In this document: positions 27,467 through 36,339 of the stretch, in pieces
How the letters are laid out: each line of letters starts with the position of its first letter
How positions within the stretch are numbered: position 1 is the first letter of the stretch
Source: Butyrivibrio sp. MC2013
GTDB taxonomy: Bacteria; Bacillota; Clostridia; Lachnospirales; Lachnospiraceae
Reading direction: 5' to 3'
Assembly (NCBI RefSeq): GCF_000424585.1
Contig: NZ_AUKE01000004.1
Location: forward strand, 1-64,000
DNA length: 64,000 bases
Translations under genes and position numbers: made by a program
Notes under the pieces: generated by a model
What the model saw: only the letters and a program-made list of their open reading frames with translations
Databases searched by the model: none
Told to the model about the DNA's origin: nothing

Positions 27467-28606
27467 TTATTCAGCTGCAGCTACAGCTGTGTTTATCTTC
27501 TCCAGATACTCGTCAATAGTAGCAGGAATGGAAAGAGGTGTAGGTGTGCAGGAAGCTGCGATAAGCTCTGAATTATTGGAGAGGAATACTACTGAGCCTC
27601 TCTCAACAGCAGGGATCCTGCTCATAAGTGGGTCTGCCCTGAGCACATCAAGTGTATCCTCTTCGCCCCACGCAACCAGTACGTCCAGATCATCCAATAC
27701 GTCAATATTCTCAGCACTTACAGTCATAAAGAAGAAGGAGCCATCATCCAGATCTCTGATATTATCAGGGAGCTCAAGCCCCAAATCCTCAAGATAAGCA
27801 GCTCTGGGATCCTTGGGCATATATACATAGAACGAACCAAGGTTACTGGTGTCAAAATAGCAATATGCTCCGGTCTTGCCCTCTATGTCAGGATAAGCAG
27901 CTTTCTTGCTGTCGATCATAGCTTCAAGATCTTCTACCAGCTTATCAGCTTCTGCTTCCAGGCCAAGGGCTCTGCCGCCCTCTCTGGTCATATCCTGCCA
28001 GCTTGTAGCCCATGCCTCCTTGCTGTAAGGAACTGTTGGAGCTATCTCTGACAATGCCTCATAATCCTCCTGGCTGATACCTGAGTATACTGCAAGGATC
28101 AGATCAGGCTCTGCATTGTTGATAGCTTCCAGATCAAGACCGTCTGTATCATCCATTACATTAGCTTCTGTAACGCCAAGCTCTGCAAAAGCATTGTTGG
28201 TCCAGCTAAAGAGTCCATTATCTTCAGTAAGACCGTAAGTAGCCTTGGACACACCCACAGGTGCAACTCCAAGAGCAAGAGGCACATCAAGATTGCCCCA
28301 ACCAATGGTCACTACCTTACGAGGCTCCTCTTCTATTACTGTCTCGCCAAGGGCATGAGACACAGTTATAGGAAACGTTCCCTGCTCATCAGCACTATCA
28401 TCCCCTGCTGCAGTTTCTTCTGAACCAGTCTCACCATCATCACTTGCAAGCTCTTCTACGCTATCAGATGTTCTTTCTTCTATTACAGCTGAAGATGATT
28501 CCATATCTTCTGCCGGCTCAGCTGCTGAAGAACACGCAGTCAGGGCCGCAGCCAGGATAGTTGTTATCACCGCCAGGGATAAAGTCTTGTTTGTAAATCT
28601 TCTCAT
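27467..28606 (-). CDS. Iron-siderophore ABC substrate-binding lipoprotein
   Basis: A lipoprotein signal (LAAALTACSSA, Cys25) is followed by an acidic Ser/Glu linker and a class III binding-protein fold. ITVSHALGETVIEEEPRKVV and TIGWGNLDVPLALGVAPVG match the FepB/FhuD-like N-lobe start, and a long connecting helix is expected near the middle (KLVEDLEAMIDSKKAAY). It captures a ferric chelate outside the membrane and delivers it to the two permeases. It is the first gene of the operon, right behind an iron-regulator-like operator. At 379 residues it is typical plus the linker. Confidence 0.9.
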   Translation of the reverse strand: MRRFTNKTLSLAVITTILAAALTACSSAAEPAEDMESSSAVIEERTSDSVEELASDDGETGSEETAAGDDSADEQGTFPITVSHALGETVIEEEPRKVVTIGWGNLDVPLALGVAPVGVSKATYGLTEDNGLFSWTNNAFAELGVTEANVMDDTDGLDLEAINNAEPDLILAVYSGISQEDYEALSEIAPTVPYSKEAWATSWQDMTREGGRALGLEAEADKLVEDLEAMIDSKKAAYPDIEGKTGAYCYFDTSNLGSFYVYMPKDPRAAYLEDLGLELPDNIRDLDDGSFFFMTVSAENIDVLDDLDVLVAWGEEDTLDVLRADPLMSRIPAVERGSVVFLSNNSELIAASCTPTPLSIPATIDEYLEKINTAVAAAE

Positions 28607-28640
28607 TATGATCCTCCACCAAATAAAAGCAAATAATTAA

Positions 28641-28732
28641 TTAATGTGAACGTTAGTTGTTAATATCTATTCTACATTAGTTATACCTAACTCACATTAA
28701 AAGAATCTATCACAGCAAATCTTTTCAGTCAA
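28641..28732 (-). promoter_or_regulatory. Promoter and nested palindromic operator of the iron-uptake operon
   Basis: The minus strand has -35 TTGACT (28727-28732), a 17-base spacer and -10 TAGATT (28704-28709). Just downstream, TTAATGTGAGTTAG (28700-28687) is the inverted partner of TTAATGTGAACGTTAG at 28641-28656. Within this lies the near-palindrome TTAGGTATAACTAA (28677-28690), similar in plan to DtxR/IdeR boxes. Repression by an iron-sensing regulator is likely from this position. Confidence 0.55.
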
Positions 28733-28737
28733 GTGTA

Positions 28738-28882
28738 AATATATAAAATAATCAAGATAACCCACCACCTTTAGGTGGTGGGAGTATCTTGATTACGGGT
28801 GCGGGGTTATAATCCCCGTACCCGTAGAACTGCGTCAGCAGTGATTTTATAACGAGCAAAAAGCGAAGCGTTTGCGAGTTTA
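28738..28882 (-). repeat. Structured dispersed repeat, copy B (inverted, near complete)
   Basis: The reverse complement aligns with copies at 4298 and 40472 over about 145 bases with a few compensatory-looking changes in stem bases. For example, the large hairpin reads ACGGGTGCGGGG with CCCCGTACCCGT, so the G and A of the two arms are exchanged while pairing (including one G-U) is kept. It lies between the iron operon promoter and a terminator. Confidence 0.85.
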
Positions 28883-28918
28883 CCTAAAAAAACAGCCAAC
28901 ATGGCTGTTTTTTTAGGT
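28882..28918. terminator. Strong bidirectional terminator
   Basis: ACCTAAAAAAACAGCC and GGCTGTTTTTTTAGGT form a perfect 16-base stem around a 5-base loop. It ends the HAD gene transcript coming from the right and adjoins repeat copy B directly. Confidence 0.88.
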
Positions 28919-28942
28919 AGGGATATATGCAGAAGCCATCAA

Positions 28943-29028
28943 ATGAGGTAGGTGTCAAAAGTTCCTTTTGACACCTTATGACTAACGGATTGTTCCGTTT
29001 CTTCGAAACTCTCACAATCCTACGTCAT
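28943..29028. mobile_element. MITE copy 1 (86 bp, internally deleted)
   Basis: The first 75 bases match 30924 onward almost exactly: ATGAGGTAGG, hairpin GGTGTCAAAAG/CTTTTGACACC, ACGGATTGTTCCGT, TTTCTTCGAAA. The right end CCTACGTCAT corresponds to the right terminal repeat of copy 2, so the middle is missing. ATCAAAT occurs at both borders as a probable target duplication. The right border overlaps the stop codon of the HAD gene. Confidence 0.72.
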
Positions 29029-29831
29029 CAAATGCTTATTTGATCAAAATCCTGTATATATGGAATCTCCTTCACTGAATCAGCTGATTTCTCACCAGGA
29101 TCAGGATTCCATCCTGTTATTTGGTCAAGATCAAACATGCTTCCTCTAAACTCAGTTAAACGATATCCTTTATTTTCTGCCAGTTTCGCTGCTGCATTTA
29201 ATTTATCAGAAGACAGGTTACCTGTATAGAACAGGGCTCTCATACCGCATTCCATGGAAGCAAGAACGTCAAGACGCAGATTATCGCCGATCATAAGACT
29301 AGTTGATGCATCTGCAGCATCAAAGCCCAGGATGTACTCAAAGAACTGCCTCTGAGGCTTCTCAAATACCGCCTCTTCACTGGTGACCAGAGAATCAAAA
29401 TAGTCTGAAAGTCCCAGGACCCTTATCTTCTCAAACTGCACATAAGAGGTCATATTGGTGGCAAGGCCTATATGGTAGCCATTTTCATGAAGAGATTTTA
29501 GAAGGGTATCTATACCATGGCCTGGACTTATGCTGTCTATCAGTGTCTTCCAGTAAAGATGGCCCAGTTCCCCCGCTCCGGGTATCACCTTCTGCCCCAG
29601 CTCTTCTAATATCAGCTTATACCTGATAGTCCTGGAATGCATGCCTGAATTGGGATAGGGAGCTTCCTTCTCCTGCCTGTACATGTATTCATTATATTTA
29701 TCTACCCAGTACTCTTTTGATGCTCCATATTTCTCAGAAGCATATCCGGCTACTGTATTCACCGCCAGGTCAGAAGCAGTATCAAAATCATATAGTGTAT
29801 TATCAAGATCAAAATAAATATTCTTTATCAT
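29028..29831 (-). CDS. HAD-family hydrolase, pyrimidine-nucleotidase/phosphatase type
   Basis: The 267-residue protein begins MIKNIYFDLDNTLYDFDTAS, giving HAD motif I DxDxT with the nucleophile Asp. Motif II is in IGLATNMTSYVQ and motif III/IV in EKPQRQFFEYILGFDAAD with SLMIGDNLRLDVLASMECG. The helical cap lies between motifs I and II. It dephosphorylates a small phosphate ester in the cytosol. The gene overlaps the PseG-like gene by 4 bases, so it may remove the phosphate from a nonulosonic acid 9-phosphate. No Pse-specific phosphatase motif was identified, so a housekeeping role is equally possible. Its last codons meet the MITE at 28943-29028. Confidence 0.85.
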   Translation of the reverse strand: MIKNIYFDLDNTLYDFDTASDLAVNTVAGYASEKYGASKEYWVDKYNEYMYRQEKEAPYPNSGMHSRTIRYKLILEELGQKVIPGAGELGHLYWKTLIDSISPGHGIDTLLKSLHENGYHIGLATNMTSYVQFEKIRVLGLSDYFDSLVTSEEAVFEKPQRQFFEYILGFDAADASTSLMIGDNLRLDVLASMECGMRALFYTGNLSSDKLNAAAKLAENKGYRLTEFRGSMFDLDQITGWNPDPGEKSADSVKEIPYIQDFDQISI

Positions 29832-30847
29832 AATATCGCTCTTGCTATCCTCTCACTACCCTTGCCGTCCACATACTTTTGCATTTTCATGCTCAGCTTT
29901 TTTCTAAGTAAGACATCCTCGGACAGGCCCCGGATCATCTTGAGGAGACCTTCGGCAAAAGCCCCCGGATCATTCCTGCAGTCTCCTGCATAGAGCATGA
30001 TATCCTTCTTTTGAAACTCCATGGCATTGATCTTCTGATTGTCAGCAAGGATATATGTAATAGTGGGAGTACCACAGCTGCAGAGTTCGTACAGGGTGCT
30101 GCCTGCTGCAGATACTGCTATATCTGCCTTTTTCATAAGAGACGGCATATCACTGACCCCTGTTAGGATCTCTATATTATCACAGCTGCGGCTGTATTCC
30201 TCCAATAGCTCCAGATCGGGATTATAAGCTCCTGCCAGTATCATGAACTTAGTCCCCGGCATATAGTCTTTTTTCTCACTGATAGCCTTTACCAGGAGAC
30301 CTGCAGTTCCCAAAGGGTCTCCGCCTCCTGTAGATATCAGCACTTTACCCGCTCTAAAGCTTATCTCCTTTGGCGGCATCCCTGCAAACTCACTTCTAAG
30401 AGGGGCATAAGTCGGTCCCAGAAGGGCAGAGCCATTTGGCTTTAAGAGGAAAGTCACATCCTTCTTTTCAGCACCAACAGCATAATCCACCAGCATGTCA
30501 CAGGCTTCCCTGAAGGGATAGTTGTATTCCATTACGCAGAGCCTGACTATAGAAGCCATTTTCTTCACATATTCTTTGTCTGCATAATAATGGTCCAGTA
30601 TCAGCATATCAGGCGAGTCCTTTACCAGCAGCTCCTTCATTCGATCTTCCTCTATGCTCAGATCATCCCATTTACTATCAAGGCAGATCATTTCGTACTT
30701 GCCTGCTACGAGCCTTTCGCTGTCATGATCAGCAGTGACAAACTTAACTTTCTCTCCTTTTGCAGATAGTGCTCCTGCAATGGACAGACATCTCATGATG
30801 TGACCACTCCCGAGAGTCTTATTGGCATCTGCTCTGATATATATCAT
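29828..30847 (-). CDS. pseG: PseG-like UDP-sugar hydrolase of nonulosonate synthesis
   Basis: The 339-residue protein opens with IYIRADANKTLGSGHIMRCL, the diagnostic N-terminal loop of PseG with its catalytic His. LILDHYYADKEY follows, and a GT-B-like C-terminal half with STGGGDPLGTAG and AVSAAGSTLYELCSCGTPT. PseG removes UDP from UDP-2,4-diacetamido-2,4,6-trideoxy-L-altrose before condensation with phosphoenolpyruvate by PseI. A PseI-like gene is present 4.3 kb away on the same strand, but PseB, PseC, PseH and PseF are not in this window. It overlaps the HAD gene by 4 bases. Confidence 0.85.
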   Translation of the reverse strand: MIYIRADANKTLGSGHIMRCLSIAGALSAKGEKVKFVTADHDSERLVAGKYEMICLDSKWDDLSIEEDRMKELLVKDSPDMLILDHYYADKEYVKKMASIVRLCVMEYNYPFREACDMLVDYAVGAEKKDVTFLLKPNGSALLGPTYAPLRSEFAGMPPKEISFRAGKVLISTGGGDPLGTAGLLVKAISEKKDYMPGTKFMILAGAYNPDLELLEEYSRSCDNIEILTGVSDMPSLMKKADIAVSAAGSTLYELCSCGTPTITYILADNQKINAMEFQKKDIMLYAGDCRNDPGAFAEGLLKMIRGLSEDVLLRKKLSMKMQKYVDGKGSERIARAIL

Positions 30848-30923
30848 CTCAACCTCCGTGACAGCATTATTAACAGGCTATCAATAACTAATGATCAAGA
30901 AAGTATGATAGTATGATATCATA

Positions 30924-31115
30924 ATGAGGTAGATGTCAAAAGTTCCTTTTGACACCTTATGACTAACGGATTGTTCCGTTTCTTCGAAACTCTCACAATC
31001 CTAAAACATTCGCAAATCCGCACTACGTGCTACTTTGCTCATGTTTTGCGGGTCATAAATTCATATTCGATTTCGAGCAAGCTCGAATCGAAATGACTTT
31101 TGACCCTTACGTCAT
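30924..31115. mobile_element. MITE copy 2 (192 bp) with imperfect terminal inverted repeats
   Basis: Left end ATGAGGTAGATGTCAAAAGT and right end ACTTTTGACCCTTACGTCAT are inverted copies of each other with five mismatches. ATCATAAT lies at both borders and looks like a target duplication. Inside are several small hairpins (GATGTCAAAAG/CTTTTGACACC, TTTCGAGCAAGCTCGAA) and no open frame. Outside this element, the remaining roughly 200 bases before the MFS gene show only a weak promoter-like A/T stretch and a GGGGGGAG ribosome site. Confidence 0.72.
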
Positions 31116-31243
31116 CATAATATCATATTAATAGATTATCGTCTTAATGATATTGTAGCTGATAAAGGCATAAACTACTGCAGCTGCGCCTGATGAATAC
31201 TTGATAACCAGCCGGCAATGACTGTTATGGGGGGGAGAAAATC

Positions 31244-32638
31244 ATGCAGGGAACTGATGAAAGACTGAAATTCAGAAGCGGTCAGACTGTCAGGATCGGC
31301 TTCGCCTTTTTATCTATATGCGCCTTCTGGCAATTGTACAATACTGTAATACCACTTATCCTGACCAATACTTTCCATATCAATGAGACCTTCAGCGGTG
31401 TGATCATGGCCATGGATAATATCCTGGGTATCTTTCTGCTCCCCTTCTTTGGTTCACTATCTGATAAGACAAAGACTGCCATCGGACGCAGAAAACCCTA
31501 TATTCTGTTTGGCACCATCTCTGCGGTGATACTGATGCTCCTGATACCTGTACTTGATGATCGTTATGCCGCATCTCCCTCAAGGAGTACCCTGATCGCA
31601 TTTATAGCCCTTCTGGGCGTCCTGCTTTTGGTCATGGGCGTATATCGTTCACCCGCAGTAGCTCTGATGCCTGATTGCACCCCAAAGAGTCTCAGGAGTC
31701 AGGGTAATGCAGTGATCAATCTCATGGGCGCCATTGGCGGCATCATATATCTGATCATCTCTTCTGTCCTCTATTCCAAATCAAGGACAGAAGGCCTTAG
31801 CCATGTAGACTACGGCCTGATATTTGTGATAGTGGCTGTGATCATGGTACTATCACTTCTTATCATCATGCTCACTGTAGATGAGATCAGGCTGAGTAAG
31901 GAAGCAGAGGAGATAGAACAATTATTTGAAGAGAAGCTGTTAAATCCGGAAAATACTAATGCTATCAGCGATAATTCATCCGGAAGCATTGCATCTTCTG
32001 ACACAGCAAAGGCTGGCTCAGCTGTTCCGGATGATAACGCAGGTAATGACAACTCCGACAGTGTTAGAAAATCCCTTGTTTTCTTATTGATCTCTGTATC
32101 ACTTTGGTTCATCTCCTACAACGGCATCGAGACATGGTTTACCACCTATGCCAATCATATGTGGAAAATGAGCCTTGGCCAGGCAAATCTCTGCCTCACC
32201 ATAGCCACTGCGGGAGCTATAGTATCCTACATTCCCATTGGCAATCTGGCAGCCAGATTCGGCAGAAAAGCCGTTATTAATTTTGGAATACTGGATATGA
32301 CGGGATGCTTTCTCTTTTGCTTTGTATATACCTATCTGGTAGGCAGCTTTAGCCCCGTCCTCTTTGCCCTCTTTGTACTCATAGGCGTAGGATGGGCATC
32401 CATCAATGTCAATTCTCTGCCCATGGTGGTAGAGATGTGCAGCGAGCAGGATATCGGTAAGTTCACAGGCTACTACTACACCTTCTCTATGGCCGCGCAG
32501 ATAGCCACTCCTATAGCCGCAGGCTTTCTCATGAATAGACTGGGCTATAACACACTCTTCCCCTACTGCACCATCTTTATGTTTGCTGCTTACATCACCA
32601 TGAAAATGGTCAGACACGGAGACGTGAAGCTGGGATAA
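31244..32638 (+). CDS. MFS sugar-type permease (SLC45/GPH-like)
   Basis: A 464-residue protein with 12 hydrophobic helices and a polar Ser/Asp-rich central loop (about 225-275). FFGSLSDKTKTAIGRRKPYI between helices 2 and 3 is the motif GxxSDxxxxxxGRRKPY shared by sucrose/SLC45-like and GPH permeases. It imports a saccharide or related solute by cation symport; the substrate is unknown. Start: GGGGGGAG seven bases upstream. It is the only plus-strand gene between the two Pse genes, so it could either be an intruder or handle sugars for the pathway. Confidence 0.85.
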   Translation: MQGTDERLKFRSGQTVRIGFAFLSICAFWQLYNTVIPLILTNTFHINETFSGVIMAMDNILGIFLLPFFGSLSDKTKTAIGRRKPYILFGTISAVILMLLIPVLDDRYAASPSRSTLIAFIALLGVLLLVMGVYRSPAVALMPDCTPKSLRSQGNAVINLMGAIGGIIYLIISSVLYSKSRTEGLSHVDYGLIFVIVAVIMVLSLLIIMLTVDEIRLSKEAEEIEQLFEEKLLNPENTNAISDNSSGSIASSDTAKAGSAVPDDNAGNDNSDSVRKSLVFLLISVSLWFISYNGIETWFTTYANHMWKMSLGQANLCLTIATAGAIVSYIPIGNLAARFGRKAVINFGILDMTGCFLFCFVYTYLVGSFSPVLFALFVLIGVGWASINVNSLPMVVEMCSEQDIGKFTGYYYTFSMAAQIATPIAAGFLMNRLGYNTLFPYCTIFMFAAYITMKMVRHGDVKLG

Positions 32639-32652
32639 ACAGATATTTCATT

Positions 32653-35127
32653 TCAATATACATATTCACTGATACCATCAAAAATATCTGCTGCAGGCAC
32701 GCCTCCTATGCTATCCGGAGCTGAATAGGAATCGGGGTAGACTCTCACAATATCCCCGTCATCAAATAAGAGATCCAGGTAAGCTCCAAGATCAGGCACT
32801 ATCCTGTATACATAGCAGATATCCCCCTTCACAGCCGTCTTTGTATTACCGGTAAAATAGTCTCCGTTTTCATCCAGAAGGTCCGCTTCCAGATCCCTTT
32901 TTAATGTCAGTCTGTTGACCGCCGTCGGGATGTAATAGGGCGTATCTGCTATAGGTTCATAAGCCGAATAAGCACTATAGGTCCTGTATGCATAGACAGC
33001 ATCAATGCAATAGGGAGTGCTGCCAAGGATCATATAATAGGGATCACACAAGAGGCTGTTCTTGCCGCTGTTCTCACCCTCAAAAGGGAAGAAAGCCATA
33101 TCACTGACATTGGAATAAGAATCACCAAAAGCCACTACCTCATTGACCTCAGCTCCCGTCAGGTCAAAAATAGCAAGTCTGTCCTCTCCTGCGCCATAGT
33201 TTCCAAATAGGTATAGCTTATAGGAAGAGTCAGCTGCTATAAGATAAGCCTGTCTCAAGAAATAATCATTGCCTTCTTCAAAGGTCTGTATCTTTCTGCT
33301 GCGGCCATCTATATTAACGGCGATTTCCCTGCAGCAGCCATCCTCTCTTTGGACCAGAGACAAGGATATGAGCTCTGAGTCACTGTCGTTGTCAAGATCA
33401 GCCAGTATACCCTCCCCTGCTTCTATCGGGCTGATATAATCAGCCGCGCTTCTACTGTACTGAGGCTTTATAGCAGACCCTGCTTCATCAAATGACAGCA
33501 TTATAGGATAACTATTCTGCACTCCCCTTAGATAAAGTGTCACACCGCCATTATCCAGTGACCAGGGAATACCTGTGAGATCCGTAAGCGAAGTATCTAT
33601 CAGAGACGATATCTGCTTTGCTGAAGGTGACGATCCGTAATGAGTATCCACGCTATTTTTTACAGCTTTGATAAACTCATCTTCATCAGCAATGATATCT
33701 GTCAGTGCCAGTTGCTGCCCACTTGCCGCATCAAAGGTCACGCCATATTCCATCATTGATGTCAGCTCATAATACTCGCTGTACTTTTGGATCATCTTGA
33801 TAGAAAAGGCCAGTTCATCTCCCCTTGTCACCACAGCTTCAGTAGTCCTGTCAGCAAGCTTGTAAGCCTTGTTGCCAAGCTCCTCATACTCGCGCTCTTT
33901 TGTCTTAAAAAATTTGTCCTTCTGATAATCATGGCTGGCACTATAATCCCTAAAATACTCATCCAGAGCCTCGCTAAGCTTTGGAAATGAATCATAGTCC
34001 TTGTCAGATAATGTTACTACGGGGTAAGAATAATAGGCCAGAAAATCCTCATCTTTGGAAAAGAGTCTGTCCTCTTTGACCTCCAGATAAGGATGAAGAT
34101 ACAGATTGGAGCCGCCATAATAACCGGCATCTGTAAATTCCACTACGTCACCGGAAGGATACAATCCTCCTGTAAGAAGGTCATAATCTTCCTCGCTGAT
34201 ATACTCAGCTCCCCGTCCCTGCATCTCCTTTATAAAGGCGTCTTCCATGGCAGCCACATCACCATCTTCTGCCCTCTGACCGGCGCAAAAGCTGGTCTTA
34301 CCATTTATAGTCACCGTGCTGACCATGATCTCTGAATCGTCAGTGATAGTATGCTCCACTTCTGATGTATCAGCCCCGGGAATATAATAAGGCATAGAGT
34401 TTGCAAAGCTTCCCCAGAAGGTATTCATATCAGCAGTTTCCACAACAGTTCCATCAGCCTGCACCTGATATATACTGCTGCCATGCGCTCCCGCGCCATT
34501 ACTGCCGCTTATAACAATAGAGCCGTCCTTGTAAAGCGCAGCATCAGATCTGTAGCCATATTCATAGCTGTAATTAATACTAAGCGGAGCACCACCGCTC
34601 TTATTCTCGTAGTTAATAAAAAAGACGCTGGATAAAAATGAAGGATCATTGCTTTCAAATAGCAGTACCAGAGTGCTATTCCCGTCCGAGTCAAAATCCT
34701 CTATAGAATACTTTACAGTGCTGCCGGTCATATTGTACTCAGCAGCTGCTGCTCTTAATCTGTCAAGATTGTAGATACCCTCCGGAAAGCCCCCATAACC
34801 GTCCTCATCAGGAATAAAGAAAGCTCCGGTCTCAGCTTCAAGCCTTCCTTCAAGGAAAGCCATATAAGCAGACTCTGCATCCGCAAAGGACACAGGAGCT
34901 ATTTCATCAGCTTCATCATTTTCAGACTCATTTATTATCATCTCTTCTTCTGATGAGTCTTCATTTGACGAAAGCTCTTCTGATGATGATTTGTCATCTA
35001 CATCATTGACTTTTGTTTCGTTATCATCGAAAACTTTGTCAGATTGGTCTGTGACTTTTTTACATCCATCAAGATTTATAATAATCATCAATCCTAGCAA
35101 TGTAAGTGACAAAAAACGCTTCTTCAT
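32653..35127 (-). CDS. Large lipoprotein with DUF3298/RsiV-like domain
   Basis: The start at 35127 is chosen because AAAGGA precedes it and the product then opens with a lipoprotein signal, MKKRFLSLTLLGLMIIINLD, followed by GC. The longer frame would read through the end of the PseI gene. After a Ser/Glu/Asp linker come an FG-GAP-like or property-list region (IEDFDSDGNSTLVLLFE) and an RsiV/DUF3298-like part (YPVVTLSDKDYDSFPKLSEA to LALTDIIADEDEFIKAV). A second calcium-loop-like piece ILADLDNDSDSELISLS follows. It would be displayed outside the membrane; the ligand is unknown. It follows PseI by 31 bases and is probably in its operon. Confidence 0.75.
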   Translation of the reverse strand: MKKRFLSLTLLGLMIIINLDGCKKVTDQSDKVFDDNETKVNDVDDKSSSEELSSNEDSSEEEMIINESENDEADEIAPVSFADAESAYMAFLEGRLEAETGAFFIPDEDGYGGFPEGIYNLDRLRAAAAEYNMTGSTVKYSIEDFDSDGNSTLVLLFESNDPSFLSSVFFINYENKSGGAPLSINYSYEYGYRSDAALYKDGSIVISGSNGAGAHGSSIYQVQADGTVVETADMNTFWGSFANSMPYYIPGADTSEVEHTITDDSEIMVSTVTINGKTSFCAGQRAEDGDVAAMEDAFIKEMQGRGAEYISEEDYDLLTGGLYPSGDVVEFTDAGYYGGSNLYLHPYLEVKEDRLFSKDEDFLAYYSYPVVTLSDKDYDSFPKLSEALDEYFRDYSASHDYQKDKFFKTKEREYEELGNKAYKLADRTTEAVVTRGDELAFSIKMIQKYSEYYELTSMMEYGVTFDAASGQQLALTDIIADEDEFIKAVKNSVDTHYGSSPSAKQISSLIDTSLTDLTGIPWSLDNGGVTLYLRGVQNSYPIMLSFDEAGSAIKPQYSRSAADYISPIEAGEGILADLDNDSDSELISLSLVQREDGCCREIAVNIDGRSRKIQTFEEGNDYFLRQAYLIAADSSYKLYLFGNYGAGEDRLAIFDLTGAEVNEVVAFGDSYSNVSDMAFFPFEGENSGKNSLLCDPYYMILGSTPYCIDAVYAYRTYSAYSAYEPIADTPYYIPTAVNRLTLKRDLEADLLDENGDYFTGNTKTAVKGDICYVYRIVPDLGAYLDLLFDDGDIVRVYPDSYSAPDSIGGVPAADIFDGISEYVY

Positions 35128-35158
35128 CCTAGTCCTTTCATTCAAACAAAAAAACAAT

Positions 35159-36205
35159 TCATGAGTTGTTTGCGAACATCCCAAAATCCAGTGGTGTTCC
35201 CCTCTTGATATCCACCAGAGCCTTACTTCCAAGCAGTATATCATAATACTTTGGAGGCAGGCCATAACCGGGACGGATACTCCTGACATTTTCCCTGGTC
35301 AGGGTCTCGCCCGCCTTGATATCCTTTACTGCAAACAGGGACCTTCTAAAGGCAAGGCTCTCCATTTCCTGCTTGCTTGGGCCATAGCTTACTCTGCCCA
35401 GTGCCTTCTCAGCCTGTCGCACATCACTTACCATCTGGGCAAACTCTGTAGGATTCATGGAAAAGGCACTATCAGGAGTCTCAATCTCCCTTCCCAGGCA
35501 GAAATGCTTCTCTATTATACTGCCGCCCAATGCCACAGCTGTCACAGGTCCTATGGAACCCATGGAATGATCGGACAATCCCACAGGCACCGAGAACACT
35601 TCCGCCATATTGGCCATAGTCCTGAGATTCATCTCGTCGGTAATAGCAGGATATGCGCTGGCACAGCGAAGGAGGGCTATATTGTCATTGCCCTGGCTCC
35701 TTACAGCATTCACTGCCTCCTCTATCTCGCCTATAGTAGCCATGCCGGTACTCATGATCATGGGCTTACCTGTTCTGGCCACATACTTGAGGAGGGGTAT
35801 ATCCACCAGTTCAAAGGAAGCTATCTTATAAAAGGTCACTCCCAGGTCTTCCAAAAAGTCTACCGAGCTAAAATCAAAGGGTGTGGAAAAGAAATCTATT
35901 CCCACTTTGGCAGCTTCGTCCATTATAGCCTTGTGCCACTCCCAAGGGGTAGTAGCTTTTTCATACAAATGATATAGATTCTCGCCGTTCCAGCTCTTCC
36001 CTTTTATATAAAAATAATCATTATCACAATCAATGGTCAGCGTATCGGGGGTATATGTCTGGATCTTGATACAATCGGCTCCTGCACGTGCTGCTTCATC
36101 CACTATCTTAAGAGCCAGATCAAGCCTGCCGGCATGATTGCCGGACATCTCTGCTATGATATAAGCACTGTTTCCGGGGCCTATCTCCCTGTTATTTATC
36201 TTCAT
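35159..36205 (-). CDS. pseI: PseI-like pseudaminic acid synthase (NeuB family)
   Basis: AAGGAG five bases before 36205 fixes the start (MKINNREIGPGNSAYIIAEM). A TIM barrel follows with NHAGRLDLALKIVDEAARAG, DCIKIQTYTPDTLTIDC (the Pse-type signature where NeuB has KFQTY), FFSTPFDFSSVDFLEDL and SDHSMGSIGPVTAVALGG. The C-terminal SAF antifreeze-like domain starts near residue 285 (SLFAVKDIKAGETLTREN). It condenses phosphoenolpyruvate with 6-deoxy-AltdiNAc to form pseudaminic acid for surface glycans or protein glycosylation. Its partner PseG lies 4.3 kb downstream, separated by two unrelated-looking genes. Confidence 0.9.
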   Translation of the reverse strand: MKINNREIGPGNSAYIIAEMSGNHAGRLDLALKIVDEAARAGADCIKIQTYTPDTLTIDCDNDYFYIKGKSWNGENLYHLYEKATTPWEWHKAIMDEAAKVGIDFFSTPFDFSSVDFLEDLGVTFYKIASFELVDIPLLKYVARTGKPMIMSTGMATIGEIEEAVNAVRSQGNDNIALLRCASAYPAITDEMNLRTMANMAEVFSVPVGLSDHSMGSIGPVTAVALGGSIIEKHFCLGREIETPDSAFSMNPTEFAQMVSDVRQAEKALGRVSYGPSKQEMESLAFRRSLFAVKDIKAGETLTRENVRSIRPGYGLPPKYYDILLGSKALVDIKRGTPLDFGMFANNS

Positions 36206-36339
36206 GCAAACTCCTTCCCATTTATCTATCTGCAGTTTTTTTGATTTTAAACCTATACTACATCTTATCACACTAAAGTCTTAAAAAGTGATATCATATT
36301 CGCGAATGAAATACTTACTCAAATAAAGGATAGCAGACC

